Source: Planctomycetia bacterium (lineage in GTDB: Bacteria > Planctomycetota > Phycisphaerae > Phycisphaerales > SM1A02). From it: DNA of 64,000 nt. The stretch spans positions 1-64,000 of the forward strand of contig SXUI01000068.1 in NCBI GenBank assembly GCA_005790605.1. Direction: 5' to 3'. The notes under the pieces were generated by a model. It ran no database searches. It was not told the origin of the DNA and saw nothing but the letters and a program-made list of their open reading frames with translations. The translations under genes and the position numbers were made by a program. Positions 16,621 through 24,705 of the stretch are shown in pieces; positions within the stretch are counted from its first letter, which is position 1; each line of letters opens with the position of its first letter.

Positions 16621-18090
16621 CTAACTGCACGATCCCCAAGCCGCAAGCATTGCGGCGAGGTCTGCTGCATCGACCGTTCCGTTCTGGTCGATGTCGGCAC
16701 TTCCGCTTTGTCCCCATGCGCCCAAGAGAATCGCAAGGTCCGCGGCATCGACATTGCTGTTCCCATCGAGATCTTCAGGGCAGGGGGGTGGCGGAGGAAG
16801 TTGAGCTTCGTAGGCGCCGCGATCTACGATGGGCGCGGTTCCCGCGCCCGTGTCAGCCACCGTTGGAATGTCAACAAATCTCGGCGCGCCAGCCATGTCC
16901 ACCACAGTTCCAACGGGGACCATCGCGTTGGAACCCGCGTCGATCGCAGGGGAGGTGAGGAGCAACTGGTAGTTGCGCGCTGGTGCATCGACAAAGAGCG
17001 GGTCGGCGTTGACATTTCCTGTGCCGGTAAGCCCGCCTTGCGCAATCGTGTACGAGACGGTGGTTGATCCTCCCGAGTTGGTGAGCTGATTCGCAGCCGT
17101 CATGCCGCCCGGTCCGGTGTTCTGCCAGAGGATGCAGTTTGAGATCGTCGAAGTGCCGCTGGTATTGATGATGCAACCCGCAAGCGTCGTGGCGGAGTTC
17201 GCGACGAAGGTCGAGTTTCGAATCGTGCACGCACTTGAGGTTCCAATCCACATCGCGCCACCGCCATTGGTTCCTGTGGCGGAGTTGCCGCTGAAGATGC
17301 AATTGGTGACCTTCGTCACACTCGATCCGTAACTCTCAAGTGCACCTGCCCGCGCGGCCGTGTTCCCAATGAAAGTGCAGCGATCGAAGGTTCCGGTGAC
17401 AGCGTTCATATCGAACGCGCCGCCATACGAGCCGCCAACATTGTTCTCGAAGCGGCAGTTCGTGAATGTTCCGCCTGCCGTGAAGATGTATCCCGCGCCG
17501 CCGCCGAATGTGCAACGGTTGCCAATGAATTTGCAGTTCCGAATAGTCGGGCTACCGCTGCTCACGATCAAGATGCCCCCACCCTTGTCGTAGTTTGATG
17601 CCGTTGCGCCGTTGGCGTATCCGCCCTTCACCGTGAATCCATCGAGGATCGCGGACGCCGCTGCGCCACTTCCAACAAAGCAGTGGTAACTGTTGTCCGT
17701 GAGGTTGAGTGCACCATTGTCGTTGCCGAGGAGGTCACCGGTCACGATCGTCGGATTCGCTTGCCAATCTCGTTGCGCGAGTTTGTTCTCCGTCCCAGTG
17801 AATCCGCCGTAGATACCCACGCCGGTCTTGAGCGTCAAAAAGATCGTTCGCGTCGTCGTTGCCGTTGGCTTGTAGGTCCCTGCGGCGACCCAAATCTGGT
17901 CGCCGCTCACGCTCGCAGTGAGCGCAGTCGCGAGGCCGCCAACGCCTTGGTATGCATCCGCCCAACTCGTGCCGTTGTTCAGTCCCGTGGTGGACGCAAC
18001 ATTCACGAATCGAGTGGCAGCGGTCGCTGGAGAAACCAGCGCGAGAAGGGCGAGCGTAGAGAGTGCGGCGCGAGAGAACTGAGTGTGCAT
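16621..18090 (-). CDS. Secreted right-handed beta-helix protein with dockerin-like C-terminus
   Basis: 489 aa. Signal peptide (STLALLALVSPATAA). The central 350 residues are a parallel beta-helix of polymorphic right-handed type (SPTIRNCKFIGNRCTFGGG, KVTNCIFSGNSATGTNGGG, CTIRNSTFVANSAT). A proline run (PPPPPCPED) leads to two EF-hand/dockerin-like repeats (DLDGNSNVDAADLAILLGAW; DIDQNGTVDAADLAAMLAAW). The tail is typical of Phycisphaerae secreted proteins and probably has an anchoring or calcium-binding role (known for the family type; inferred here). No catalytic site was identified, so the role may be adhesion or polysaccharide binding. Confidence 0.85.
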   Translation of the reverse strand: MHTQFSRAALSTLALLALVSPATAATRFVNVASTTGLNNGTSWADAYQGVGGLATALTASVSGDQIWVAAGTYKPTATTTRTIFLTLKTGVGIYGGFTGTENKLAQRDWQANPTIVTGDLLGNDNGALNLTDNSYHCFVGSGAAASAILDGFTVKGGYANGATASNYDKGGGILIVSSGSPTIRNCKFIGNRCTFGGGAGYIFTAGGTFTNCRFENNVGGSYGGAFDMNAVTGTFDRCTFIGNTAARAGALESYGSSVTKVTNCIFSGNSATGTNGGGAMWIGTSSACTIRNSTFVANSATTLAGCIINTSGTSTISNCILWQNTGPGGMTAANQLTNSGGSTTVSYTIAQGGLTGTGNVNADPLFVDAPARNYQLLLTSPAIDAGSNAMVPVGTVVDMAGAPRFVDIPTVADTGAGTAPIVDRGAYEAQLPPPPPCPEDLDGNSNVDAADLAILLGAWGQSGSADIDQNGTVDAADLAAMLAAWGSCS

Positions 18091-18521
18091 AGATGAAGTC
18101 CGTCGAAACTGCCGAGGCGGGCTCGGTGTGTGCTGAAGTTACATTCGAAGTGGTGTTGTGCGAGGGTGGAGCGAGGAAGACTCTCGGAAACGCGAAAACT
18201 GCTGTAGTTCACGGACTTACGGACGCCGATTCGGACCTGTTCGCATGTGTGAAAAGCACAGTTCTGAGCGAAGTTGGCGCAAAGTGGTGCAGGCGGCGTG
18301 CAAACTAAGCCCCGACGCCTTGACTCGGACTGATTTTGTGGCAGATTCTGCCCGAATGCATCCGTCTTTGGGATGTGATTCCGGAGTGAGGTTCAAGGGC
18401 GTGAGGAATGATCTTCTCGGAGTAGGCCGAGCAGGATTTTTCTTCGTGTGCGAGCATTTGCGACGCGCCCGTTCTTGAGTCCACCGTTCCAATCATTGCG
18501 AACGCAGGGCGCGCCGCACGC

Positions 18522-18648
18522 AGCCATCGGATCTGTTGATCCGGGTGCCAAATGACTCTCCTCTGGATGAGTTGCGGTAGATGGCTTTCCTTGTCCTAAA
18601 GGGACGACCGTGGGGTTTCGGCGGAACGAACCCCGCGGTCGGTTTTTT
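18522..18648 (+). ncRNA. Candidate structured RNA ending in intrinsic terminator
   Basis: An outer 7-bp stem AGCCATC (18522-18528) / GATGGCT (18580-18586) encloses CGGATC-TGTT-GATCCG (18528-18543) and a weaker ACTC/GAGT hairpin, a three-way junction. It is followed after about 20 nt by the strong terminator at 18605-18648. The downstream gene starts from its own -10 box after the terminator, so a free-standing RNA is more likely than a riboswitch for it. No promoter or known RNA family could be assigned. Confidence 0.35.
18605..18648 (+). terminator. Strong orphan intrinsic terminator
   Basis: A 13-bp stem with one G-U pair (CGACCGTGGGGTT / AACCCCGCGGTCG), an 11-nt loop and then GTTTTTT. On the plus strand there is no protein gene upstream before the divergent beta-helix gene, so its transcript must be non-coding or unrecognised. 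Confidence 0.8.
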
Positions 18649-18704
18649 GACGGCGAGCTCGGTCGCCCGTTGCGGGTTGGATGTGCGAGCAGGGGACTCG
18701 GCGG

Positions 18705-18710
18705 TACATT
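18705..18710 (+). promoter_or_regulatory. -10 box TACATT, 8 nt before ATG 18719
   Basis: TACATT-TCAATCAG-ATG, placed 57 nt after the orphan terminator's T run. Confidence 0.5.
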
Positions 18711-18718
18711 TCAATCAG

Positions 18719-20290
18719 ATGATCGCCGCTTCCTCGAACTCGATGGCTCTTCTCCTCGCGGACTCCTCACCTGATCTGTGGATGGCACTTGGACGCCTGC
18801 ATCCGCTCTTCCTCCACTTTCCAATCGCGCTTGCGGTGCTCGCCGCACTCGCCGAGTGCTGGCGCGGGATACAGCGGCGGACAGGTCTCGCGCCGATCAC
18901 GCTGCCACTGATTCACATCGCCGCAGTCGCGTCCGTCTTCGCGGTAGTGACTGGATGGGTGTTTGCGTCGTATCAATACGGCGAAGATGGAAGTGAGACG
19001 CTCTTCTTCCATCGTTGGATCGGCATCGTGTCAACCGCGCTTCTGTGCGCACTGTCAATGTGGGGCTGGCGCTGTCGTTCGCTCGGAGGGCGTGCTGCGC
19101 CAATACAAGCGTCCTCTCGGAACTCCGCGCTGTACTTCCGAGGATGTTTGTTCACGACTGCCGTCGCGATCGGATTGACCGGCCATCTCGGCGGAGATTT
19201 GGTGTACGGCGAAGGTTTCTTTTTGAACGCAATGCTTGGCAGTAGCGCGCGAAGCGAGCAGCCGGACGCCGCGTCAGCGACCCAGGTCGCAGCTGTCGTT
19301 GCATTGAGTCCTGAAGAGACGGTGTTCATGGAGCAGGTCTTCCCAGTGCTCTCGGCGCGCTGCATTGAGTGTCACGGCCCGAACAAGCAGAAGGGCGGAC
19401 TTCGCCTTGATTCGAAGGCATGGTTGTTCGCAGCGAAGGAAGAGGAGTGGGTCGTCGTTCCAGGCGCGCCTGACGAGAGCGAACTCCTCGAGCGGGTGAT
19501 GCTGCCCCGCGATGATCCAGATGCCATGCCGCCGAAGGGCGATGCGCTCACCGAGTCGCAGCAACTCGCAATCCGAAATTGGATCGCGGCCGGTGCCGCA
19601 TACCCCGCGAGTGTGGGTGCGGCATCGCAGCAGGCATCAGGCGGCGCGGCGACGGGCGTGTCGAGTGGCGCGCTGACCGCGCTCGGATACGCGAGCACCA
19701 TCGGTGTCCTTCCGCCGATTGATGAAAAGGTTCGACTCCGCGCAGTCGCTGCAGCAGAAGCGCTCGCGAAGCGCGGTGTGTATGTGCAGCCGCTTGCGGC
19801 AGGAAGTCCGCTCTACGACATCAATGCGAGTCGAGTCGAACCCGCGCTTGCGGACGCCGATGCGGTGCTCCTTCACGATGTTGCGCCACTTATTGCGCAC
19901 CTGAATCTCGCGAACACAACGCTCTCGGATGACATGCTTATGCGCGTCGGTCAACTCCCGCTCGTGGAACGGTTGCGACTCGATCACACCGCGGTCAGTG
20001 ATGCTGGTGTGCAAGCACTCGGAGTGCTTCCCAAACTTGAATCGGTGAACCTGGTCGCGACCGAAGTCACGATGGCGCTTCGGGATTGGCTGCGAAGTCA
20101 ACCGAGCCTGAAGCGCGTGTATGTCTGGCAGAGCAAGATTTCCGATGCGGATGCGAAAGCACTCGCGCTCGATCAGAAGTTTGAAGTCATTTCAGGGGAT
20201 CTCCCGCTCGCGCAGCCTTCCACACCGCTGCTTCCCGAAGTTCCTGCAGTTCCACCCACACCCACACCGCCGCCGCCACCTACGACTTGA
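18719..20290 (+). CDS. Planctomycete-type cytochrome c with DUF2231 membrane region and LRR-like tail
   Basis: 523 aa. The N-terminal 160 residues hold four membrane segments of DUF2231 type (RLHPLFLHFPIALAVLAAL). A single heme-binding CIECH sits at about residue 220 (CIECHGPNKQKGGLRLDS, the planctomycete cytochrome c domain), followed by MPPKGDALTESQQLAIRNWI with the distal Met. A leucine-rich-repeat-like section (VERLRLDHTAVSDAGVQALG) and a Pro-rich C-terminus complete it. It probably transfers electrons in the periplasm. An ATG 18719 start gives a normal DUF2231 N-terminus. The NHL-propeller gene follows 11 bp downstream and is likely in the same operon. Confidence 0.88.
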   Translation: MIAASSNSMALLLADSSPDLWMALGRLHPLFLHFPIALAVLAALAECWRGIQRRTGLAPITLPLIHIAAVASVFAVVTGWVFASYQYGEDGSETLFFHRWIGIVSTALLCALSMWGWRCRSLGGRAAPIQASSRNSALYFRGCLFTTAVAIGLTGHLGGDLVYGEGFFLNAMLGSSARSEQPDAASATQVAAVVALSPEETVFMEQVFPVLSARCIECHGPNKQKGGLRLDSKAWLFAAKEEEWVVVPGAPDESELLERVMLPRDDPDAMPPKGDALTESQQLAIRNWIAAGAAYPASVGAASQQASGGAATGVSSGALTALGYASTIGVLPPIDEKVRLRAVAAAEALAKRGVYVQPLAAGSPLYDINASRVEPALADADAVLLHDVAPLIAHLNLANTTLSDDMLMRVGQLPLVERLRLDHTAVSDAGVQALGVLPKLESVNLVATEVTMALRDWLRSQPSLKRVYVWQSKISDADAKALALDQKFEVISGDLPLAQPSTPLLPEVPAVPPTPTPPPPPTT

Positions 20291-20301
20291 GAGGCTTGCC
20301 C

Positions 20302-21348
20302 ATGGAATCACCGCGCCGAGCATTTCTTCAAACCGCCGCAGGATTCGCCGCGGTGTTGCCGTGGTCGAACGCATTCGCACGCGCGCTTCTCGAAGGTGAA
20401 GTGACGACGGGTGCGGGGGAGTACCGCTATCGGGTGCAGCATGATTGGCTGATGCCCCCAGAGGGCCTTGCGTGGGGCGACACGCACGGGGTCGCGCAAG
20501 ACAAGTCGGGAAACATCTTCATCTCGCACACCGTTGGTGCAGAGGCGAAGAAGGACGACGCGATCTATGTCTTTTCGAAGGATGGCAAGTTCGTGCGCTC
20601 GATGTGTCCGGAGTTCAAGGGCGGCGGACATGGACTTGATCTTCGCGTCGAAGATGGAGTTGAGTATCTCTATCACTGCGATGTCAATCGCCGCCGAGTC
20701 GCGAAGTCGACGCTCGATGGGAAGATCCTGTGGGAGAAGGGCGCGCCCACAGACGCGAGGTTCGCCAACGAGCAGATCTACGCAAACGAGAACGACTGGA
20801 ATCCCACAAATGTTGCGTTCTGTCCCTCCGGCGACATCTTCGTCGCGGACGGGTACGGCAAGAGTTTCGTGCACTGCTATTCGAAGGATGGTGTGTACAA
20901 AGAAACGATTTGCGGCAGAGGTTCCGGCGAAGGACAAGTCGCGCAACCACATGGACTGTGGTGGGACGATCGAAAGGGCATGCTCGCAGTCGCGGATCGC
21001 GCGAATCGACGTATTCAATACTTTGCACCCGCCGGAAAGGGCGAGCCGTGGAAGCATGTCGCGTTCGTGACGCAAGCAATGCGTCAACCCTGCCACTTCA
21101 AGACTCGTGAGGAGTTGCTCCTCGTGCCGGATCTCGCTAGCGTCGTGACGCTGCTCGGAAAGGACAACACTCCGGTGGCATCGCTTTGCGACGGTGACCC
21201 AAGTTCATTGCGCGGTGCAGCGCGCGAAGCGTTCATCCCTGGCAGATTCATCCACCCGCATTCCGCGACCTTTCTTGCGGATGGGTCGATCCTCGTTGTG
21301 GAGTGGGTGCCGAATGGTCGCGTCACACGACTCGAACGCATCGGATAG
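20302..21348 (+). CDS. Tat-exported NHL-repeat (6-bladed propeller) protein
   Basis: 348 aa. It begins MESPRRAFLQTAAGFAAVL, a twin-arginine signal (RRAFLQ). The mature part is an NHL-type beta-propeller (HGVAQDKSGNIFISH, PTNVAFCPSGDIFVADGYG, QPHGLWWDDRKGMLAVADR, HPHSATFLADGSILVVEW). ATG 20302 is preceded by GAGAGG at a good distance. An in-frame TTG at 20287 overlaps the previous stop. Tat export suggests folding or cofactor loading before export. It is probably cotranscribed with the cytochrome c gene and may be its periplasmic partner (inference). Confidence 0.82.
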   Translation: MESPRRAFLQTAAGFAAVLPWSNAFARALLEGEVTTGAGEYRYRVQHDWLMPPEGLAWGDTHGVAQDKSGNIFISHTVGAEAKKDDAIYVFSKDGKFVRSMCPEFKGGGHGLDLRVEDGVEYLYHCDVNRRRVAKSTLDGKILWEKGAPTDARFANEQIYANENDWNPTNVAFCPSGDIFVADGYGKSFVHCYSKDGVYKETICGRGSGEGQVAQPHGLWWDDRKGMLAVADRANRRIQYFAPAGKGEPWKHVAFVTQAMRQPCHFKTREELLLVPDLASVVTLLGKDNTPVASLCDGDPSSLRGAAREAFIPGRFIHPHSATFLADGSILVVEWVPNGRVTRLERIG

Positions 21349-21374
21349 TTCCGTCGCATGCACTGCCGCGAAAG

Positions 21375-21448
21375 CGTCCCGGGATGGATTCGAACCATCG
21401 ACCTGCGGCTTAGAAGGCCGCTGCTCTATCCAGCTGAGCTACCGGGAC
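21375..21448 (-). tRNA. tRNA-Arg (anticodon TCT)
   Basis: 74 nt cloverleaf: acceptor GTCCCGG/CCGGGAC with discriminator G, D arm GCTC/GAGC, anticodon stem GCGGC/GCCGC with loop CTTCTAA (anticodon TCT, reads AGA), T arm GATGG/CCATC with TTCGAAT. The 3' CCA is not encoded (the DNA continues CTTTC). It lies between the NHL and tdk genes, on the opposite strand. Confidence 0.95.
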
Positions 21449-21509
21449 TCTGTGTTGTGGATCCTATGACGAAGTCGTCGCGGATGTTACGCATGACGGA
21501 GCCACGATC

Positions 21510-22052
21510 GTGAGTGGTCGGCTTGAAGTGATCTGCGGACCGATGTTTGCCGGCAAGACAACGGAGCTCATCCGCCGGGTTGCGCTCGCGCGAGCGTCGC
21601 AACGGCGCGTCGTCGTCCTTAAGCCGACGCGGGATAGTCGATCGGCAGCTGATGAAATCGCGACGCACTCCGGCACTCGATTCGAAGCGCGATCCGTAGA
21701 GTGTGCTGCGGACATGGTGGCGCTGACATGTGGAGTGGAGATCCTCGCGATTGACGAAGTGCACTTTTTCGGATCGGAGTTGGTCTCCGTGCTTCCGCAA
21801 CTTCTTACTTCGCCGCGAGTCATCATCGTGAGCGGCTGCGACCTCGATCACTTCGGGGAGGTGTTCGAGCCGTTTCCCGCACTGCTGCAGCGTGCCGATG
21901 AGATTGTGCGCTTGAATGGGTGTTGCGCGAAGTGCGGCGCACCCTCGACGCACACGCAGCGGAAGTCGCATGCACGAGAACGGATTGTCGTCGGCGGCAG
22001 TGGCGAGTACGAAGCGCGATGCGCGGCTTGCTTCATTCCGACGGCTCGTTGA
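21510..22052 (+). CDS. tdk: Thymidine kinase (type II)
   Basis: 180 aa. P-loop GPMFAGKTTELIRRV, lasso/DEVHFF motif (ILAIDEVHFFG), and a zinc site made of CCAKCG and CAACF near the C-terminus; the expected type II TK layout. It phosphorylates thymidine and deoxyuridine with ATP. GTG start at 21510, with GGAG upstream. Its last 20 bp overlap the end of the convergent uridine-kinase-like gene. With that gene and nupC it forms a pyrimidine-nucleoside salvage cluster. Confidence 0.95.
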   Translation: MSGRLEVICGPMFAGKTTELIRRVALARASQRRVVVLKPTRDSRSAADEIATHSGTRFEARSVECAADMVALTCGVEILAIDEVHFFGSELVSVLPQLLTSPRVIIVSGCDLDHFGEVFEPFPALLQRADEIVRLNGCCAKCGAPSTHTQRKSHARERIVVGGSGEYEARCAACFIPTAR

Positions 22053-22659
22053 GGATCACAAAGTCTGCCGCGCTTCGGTACTCGTCCGCGAAGCGAGCGT
22101 ATGTCACCTCTGCGACTGTGTGAAAGAAGTGCTCAAGGTACGCGAGTGACCAGCCGCGCTCGCCGGACTGTTCACGCGCGACGCAGCGTTTCCACCGCGC
22201 GGCTTGGGTTGCATCGACAAACACGCGCAGATCGAGGAGTTCGCGTGGCAGTGCATGAAGCGCATGCAGGCCCTCGCATACGACGATCGGTGCGCTTGGG
22301 ACTTGCAGCGCGCCCACTCGGCTATGGCTCTCAAAACTCCACTGCGGAATCGAGGTCGTCTGCCCCGCACGCAATGAGGCGAGGTCGCGCGCGAGGCGGC
22401 GCAGGTCCGAGGACTCCGGAAGATCCCGGGCCGCTTCTGGCGTTGCGTCGTAGTCGGGAAGATAGTGGTCCGTACTTACGATTGTCGACGAGAGCGCCCG
22501 AGCCAGCGTTGACTTGCCTGCCGCGACTGCTCCTGTGATGCCAACCATGACGCATCGTGGCTCATGCGGCTGCGCGCGCTGTTGCAGTGCCGCGACGCGC
22601 GCGAGAATTGCGGGAGCCGCATCGCTCCATGTAAGGGTGGTCTGTGGTCGGTCGATCAC
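22033..22659 (-). CDS. Uridine kinase-like P-loop NTPase
   Basis: 208 aa. Walker A GITGAVAAGKST, substrate-region STDHYLPDY, and VVCEGLHALH, the pattern of uridine kinase / phosphoribulokinase family proteins; HP- and lid-type residues follow (ARWKRCVAREQSGERG). It probably phosphorylates uridine or cytidine. GTG start at 22659, with TAGAGT 6 nt upstream. It is divergent from nupC and convergent with tdk, which supports a nucleoside role. Confidence 0.8.
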   Translation of the reverse strand: MIDRPQTTLTWSDAAPAILARVAALQQRAQPHEPRCVMVGITGAVAAGKSTLARALSSTIVSTDHYLPDYDATPEAARDLPESSDLRRLARDLASLRAGQTTSIPQWSFESHSRVGALQVPSAPIVVCEGLHALHALPRELLDLRVFVDATQAARWKRCVAREQSGERGWSLAYLEHFFHTVAEVTYARFADEYRSAADFVILNEPSE

Positions 22660-22665
22660 GCGCGC

Positions 22666-22689
22666 ACTCTATGCCAATCGCATTATGCT
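22666..22689. promoter_or_regulatory. Divergent udk-like / nupC promoter region
   Basis: Minus strand: TAGAGT (22666-22671) 6 nt before the kinase GTG. Plus strand: TATGCT (22684-22689), which would give nupC a leader of about 20 nt with a GAGGA Shine-Dalgarno. The two -10 boxes are 12 bp apart, so polymerases probably compete. Confidence 0.45.
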
Positions 22690-22714
22690 GCGAAGTTCAA
22701 CCGAGGAATCTTCC

Positions 22715-24016
22715 ATGCAGCAACTCACCGGTGTCTTGGGCGTGGTCGCCATCTTGATGATCGGATATGGCCTCTCCAAGCATCGCGCGCAGATTAACTA
22801 TCGCACGATCATCCTTGGCGTGGGATTGCAGATTGCGCTTGCGTTCCTTTTCCTGAGCTTCCCGCCCATCGTCGCGCTTTTCGATGGTGTCGCTGCGGGC
22901 GTGACCAAGGTGATCTCGTTTGCCGACGAAGGAACGCGCTTCATTTTTGGGAACGCAGCGGATCCGTCCGGCGCGTGGGGCTTCATCTTTGCCGTACGAG
23001 TTCTTCCGATCATTATCTTTTTCGCCGCTTGCATGGCGATTCTCTACCACATCGGTGTCATGCAGAGGGTCATCGCGTGTTTCGCGCACGCGCTCCGAAA
23101 GGCGCTCGGCATCACTGGGACAGAAGCGGTCTCCGCCGCAGCGAACATCTTCGTTGGCCAGACAGAAGCGCCGCTTGCCGTTCGGCCATTCATCGGTCGC
23201 ATGACCAACTCGCAAATCATGTGTGTCATGGTGTGCGGCTTTTCGACCATCGCGGGCAGCGTGATGGCTGCCTACATCGTCATGATCGGCGGCGACGACG
23301 CCGATGCTCGCGTCGCGCTCGCCAAGCATTTCATGACCGCGAGCATCATCTCGACCGTGTCGGGCATTGTGATGGCGAAACTCATGTGGCCTGAGACGGA
23401 CACGCCCGAGCCAGAGTCATCCGAGGCGATGCGCGCGATGCCGCAGACCTCGATCAATGTGATGGACGCGGCAGCACAAGGGGCGACCGACGGCCTGAAG
23501 CTCGCGCTCAATGTTGCCGCGATGCTCGTTGCCTTTGTGTCGCTGCTTGCGTTGCTGAACTGGCCTCTCGCAGCATTGAGCGAAGTGAATGCCTCGTGGC
23601 TTCCGCTTGCCTCGTGGCGCGCGGATCTTGGAATTCCTGTGTTGACCTTCCAGAACATCCTCGGCGCGGTACTGACGCCGCTTGCGTGGTTGATGGGAGC
23701 CGGAAGTGATGCATCGAAACTTGCGTCGCTGATGGGAACCCAGATCATCGCGACCGAGTTCGTTGCGTATGTTGACCTCGCGAGCGCAATCAAGGCAGGG
23801 ACGATCAGTCCACGCGGGGCAACCATCGCGACCTATGCCTTGTGCGGCTTCGCGAACTTCCCGTCGATCGCGATTCAAATCGGCGGGCTCAGTGCCCTCG
23901 CGCCAGAGCGGCGCGGTGACTTCGCAAAGATCGGCCTGCGCGCGATGGTCGCCGGTGCACTCGCGTGTTGGATGGCTGGCGCGATCGCGGGGTTGTTTGT
24001 GTCACCGAGCACTTGA
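22715..24016 (+). CDS. nupC: Concentrative nucleoside transporter (CNT/NupC family)
   Basis: 433 aa with about nine hydrophobic segments. Diagnostic CNT motifs: GQTEAPLAVRPFIGRMTNSQ and the C-terminal TEFVAYVDL and YALCGFANFPSIAIQIGGL. It should import nucleosides with Na+ or H+ across the inner membrane. ATG 22715 is preferred over 22685 because it has GAGGA 7 nt upstream and fits the short family N-terminus. It sits next to the two kinases that would trap the imported nucleosides. Confidence 0.93.
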   Translation: MQQLTGVLGVVAILMIGYGLSKHRAQINYRTIILGVGLQIALAFLFLSFPPIVALFDGVAAGVTKVISFADEGTRFIFGNAADPSGAWGFIFAVRVLPIIIFFAACMAILYHIGVMQRVIACFAHALRKALGITGTEAVSAAANIFVGQTEAPLAVRPFIGRMTNSQIMCVMVCGFSTIAGSVMAAYIVMIGGDDADARVALAKHFMTASIISTVSGIVMAKLMWPETDTPEPESSEAMRAMPQTSINVMDAAAQGATDGLKLALNVAAMLVAFVSLLALLNWPLAALSEVNASWLPLASWRADLGIPVLTFQNILGAVLTPLAWLMGAGSDASKLASLMGTQIIATEFVAYVDLASAIKAGTISPRGATIATYALCGFANFPSIAIQIGGLSALAPERRGDFAKIGLRAMVAGALACWMAGAIAGLFVSPST

Positions 24017-24051
24017 ATTCGCCCGAGTGCACAAACGCGAGTGCAGCGTTT

Positions 24052-24069
24052 TTGCGGCGCGCGCCGCAA
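24052..24069. repeat. 18-bp perfect palindrome
   Basis: TTGCGGCGC followed directly by its reverse complement, flanked by T and A runs, in the spacer between convergent nupC and nuoC. It could extrude as a hairpin and back up the terminator next to it. Confidence 0.6.
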
Positions 24070-24077
24070 GAAACCTG

Positions 24078-24119
24078 TCGCGAGCGCTCAAGGGACGCGC
24101 TCAAGGGACGCGCTCGCGA
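24078..24119 (-). terminator. Hairpin with tandem-repeat loop after nuoC
   Basis: A 10-bp stem TCGCGAGCGC/GCGCTCGCGA directly after the nuoC stop. The loop is a tandem duplication of a 13-bp unit (plus strand GCGCTCAAGGGAC twice). On the minus strand it is followed by CAGGTTTCTTG, a weak T run. Confidence 0.5.
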
Positions 24120-24120
24120 T

Positions 24121-24675
24121 TCACCTTGACTCGCGGTCAAGCACCGCGAAGTGTTCGCGCTCGCCGCGGCCGCGCAGGGGATAGTCCTTGCGAAGCGGAT
24201 GGGCAGGGAAATCCTTCCAGAGCAAGATTCGTCGCAGGTCTGGGTGGTTCTTGAACCGAATGCCGTACATGTCGAACACTTCGCGCTCGGGCCATTCTGC
24301 GCCCGGCCAGAGATCACAGACGCTCGGTAACTCAAGCGCCGGGTCCACAGCGATTCCACTCGTATCCACGGTTGGGTCGAGATACGCCTTCACCACGAGG
24401 CGCCGCTCATGCTGGTGGGAGAGCAATTGATACCCGACAGCAAATCGTCCGGGCTGTGCGACCGGATAGTCGAGGTAATCCACGCCGAAGAGATCAACGA
24501 GAAAGTTGTAGTCGCAACTCGGCGTGTCGCGAAGGAAGCGCAGCACCGGGTGAATGTGCTCCGCTGGCGTCACCAGCACCGTCATGTCGCGAAAGCTTGT
24601 CGCGAGAAAGCGAAGAGACGGAAATGCTGCTTTCACAATGGGCAGCGTTGGGTGGTCAAGTGTCGGCGTGGACAT
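24121..24675 (-). CDS. nuoC: NADH-quinone oxidoreductase subunit C
   Basis: 184 aa. The family signature is clear: CDYNFLVDLFGVDY, PSVCDLWPGAEWPEREVFDM and YGIRFKNHPDLRRILLWKDF, ending HPLRKDYPL. It belongs to the peripheral arm of respiratory complex I. No other nuo genes flank it; purH is 30 bp upstream on the same strand. TACACT in that spacer, 12 nt before the ATG, may provide a separate start of transcription. Confidence 0.95.
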   Translation of the reverse strand: MSTPTLDHPTLPIVKAAFPSLRFLATSFRDMTVLVTPAEHIHPVLRFLRDTPSCDYNFLVDLFGVDYLDYPVAQPGRFAVGYQLLSHQHERRLVVKAYLDPTVDTSGIAVDPALELPSVCDLWPGAEWPEREVFDMYGIRFKNHPDLRRILLWKDFPAHPLRKDYPLRGRGEREHFAVLDRESR

Positions 24676-24687
24676 TGGGGTTCGAAG

Positions 24688-24693
24688 AGTGTA
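24688..24693 (-). promoter_or_regulatory. Possible -10 (TACACT) before nuoC
   Basis: TACACT lies 12 nt upstream of the nuoC ATG in the 30-bp purH-nuoC spacer, giving at most a leader of a few nucleotides. Confidence 0.35.
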
Positions 24694-24705
24694 ACGGGTT
24701 CGAAT

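Larger units (their letters stand above)
18091..18718. other. 628-bp intergenic region
   Basis: No convincing gene in either strand. The first 430 bp are unstructured by eye, apart from a CTCGG/CCGAG hairpin followed by GGATTTTTC near 18417-18440, which might be a weak terminator. The last 200 bp hold a three-way-junction-like fold and a strong plus-strand terminator (listed separately). The cytochrome c gene that follows has its own -10 box after that terminator. Confidence 0.6.
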
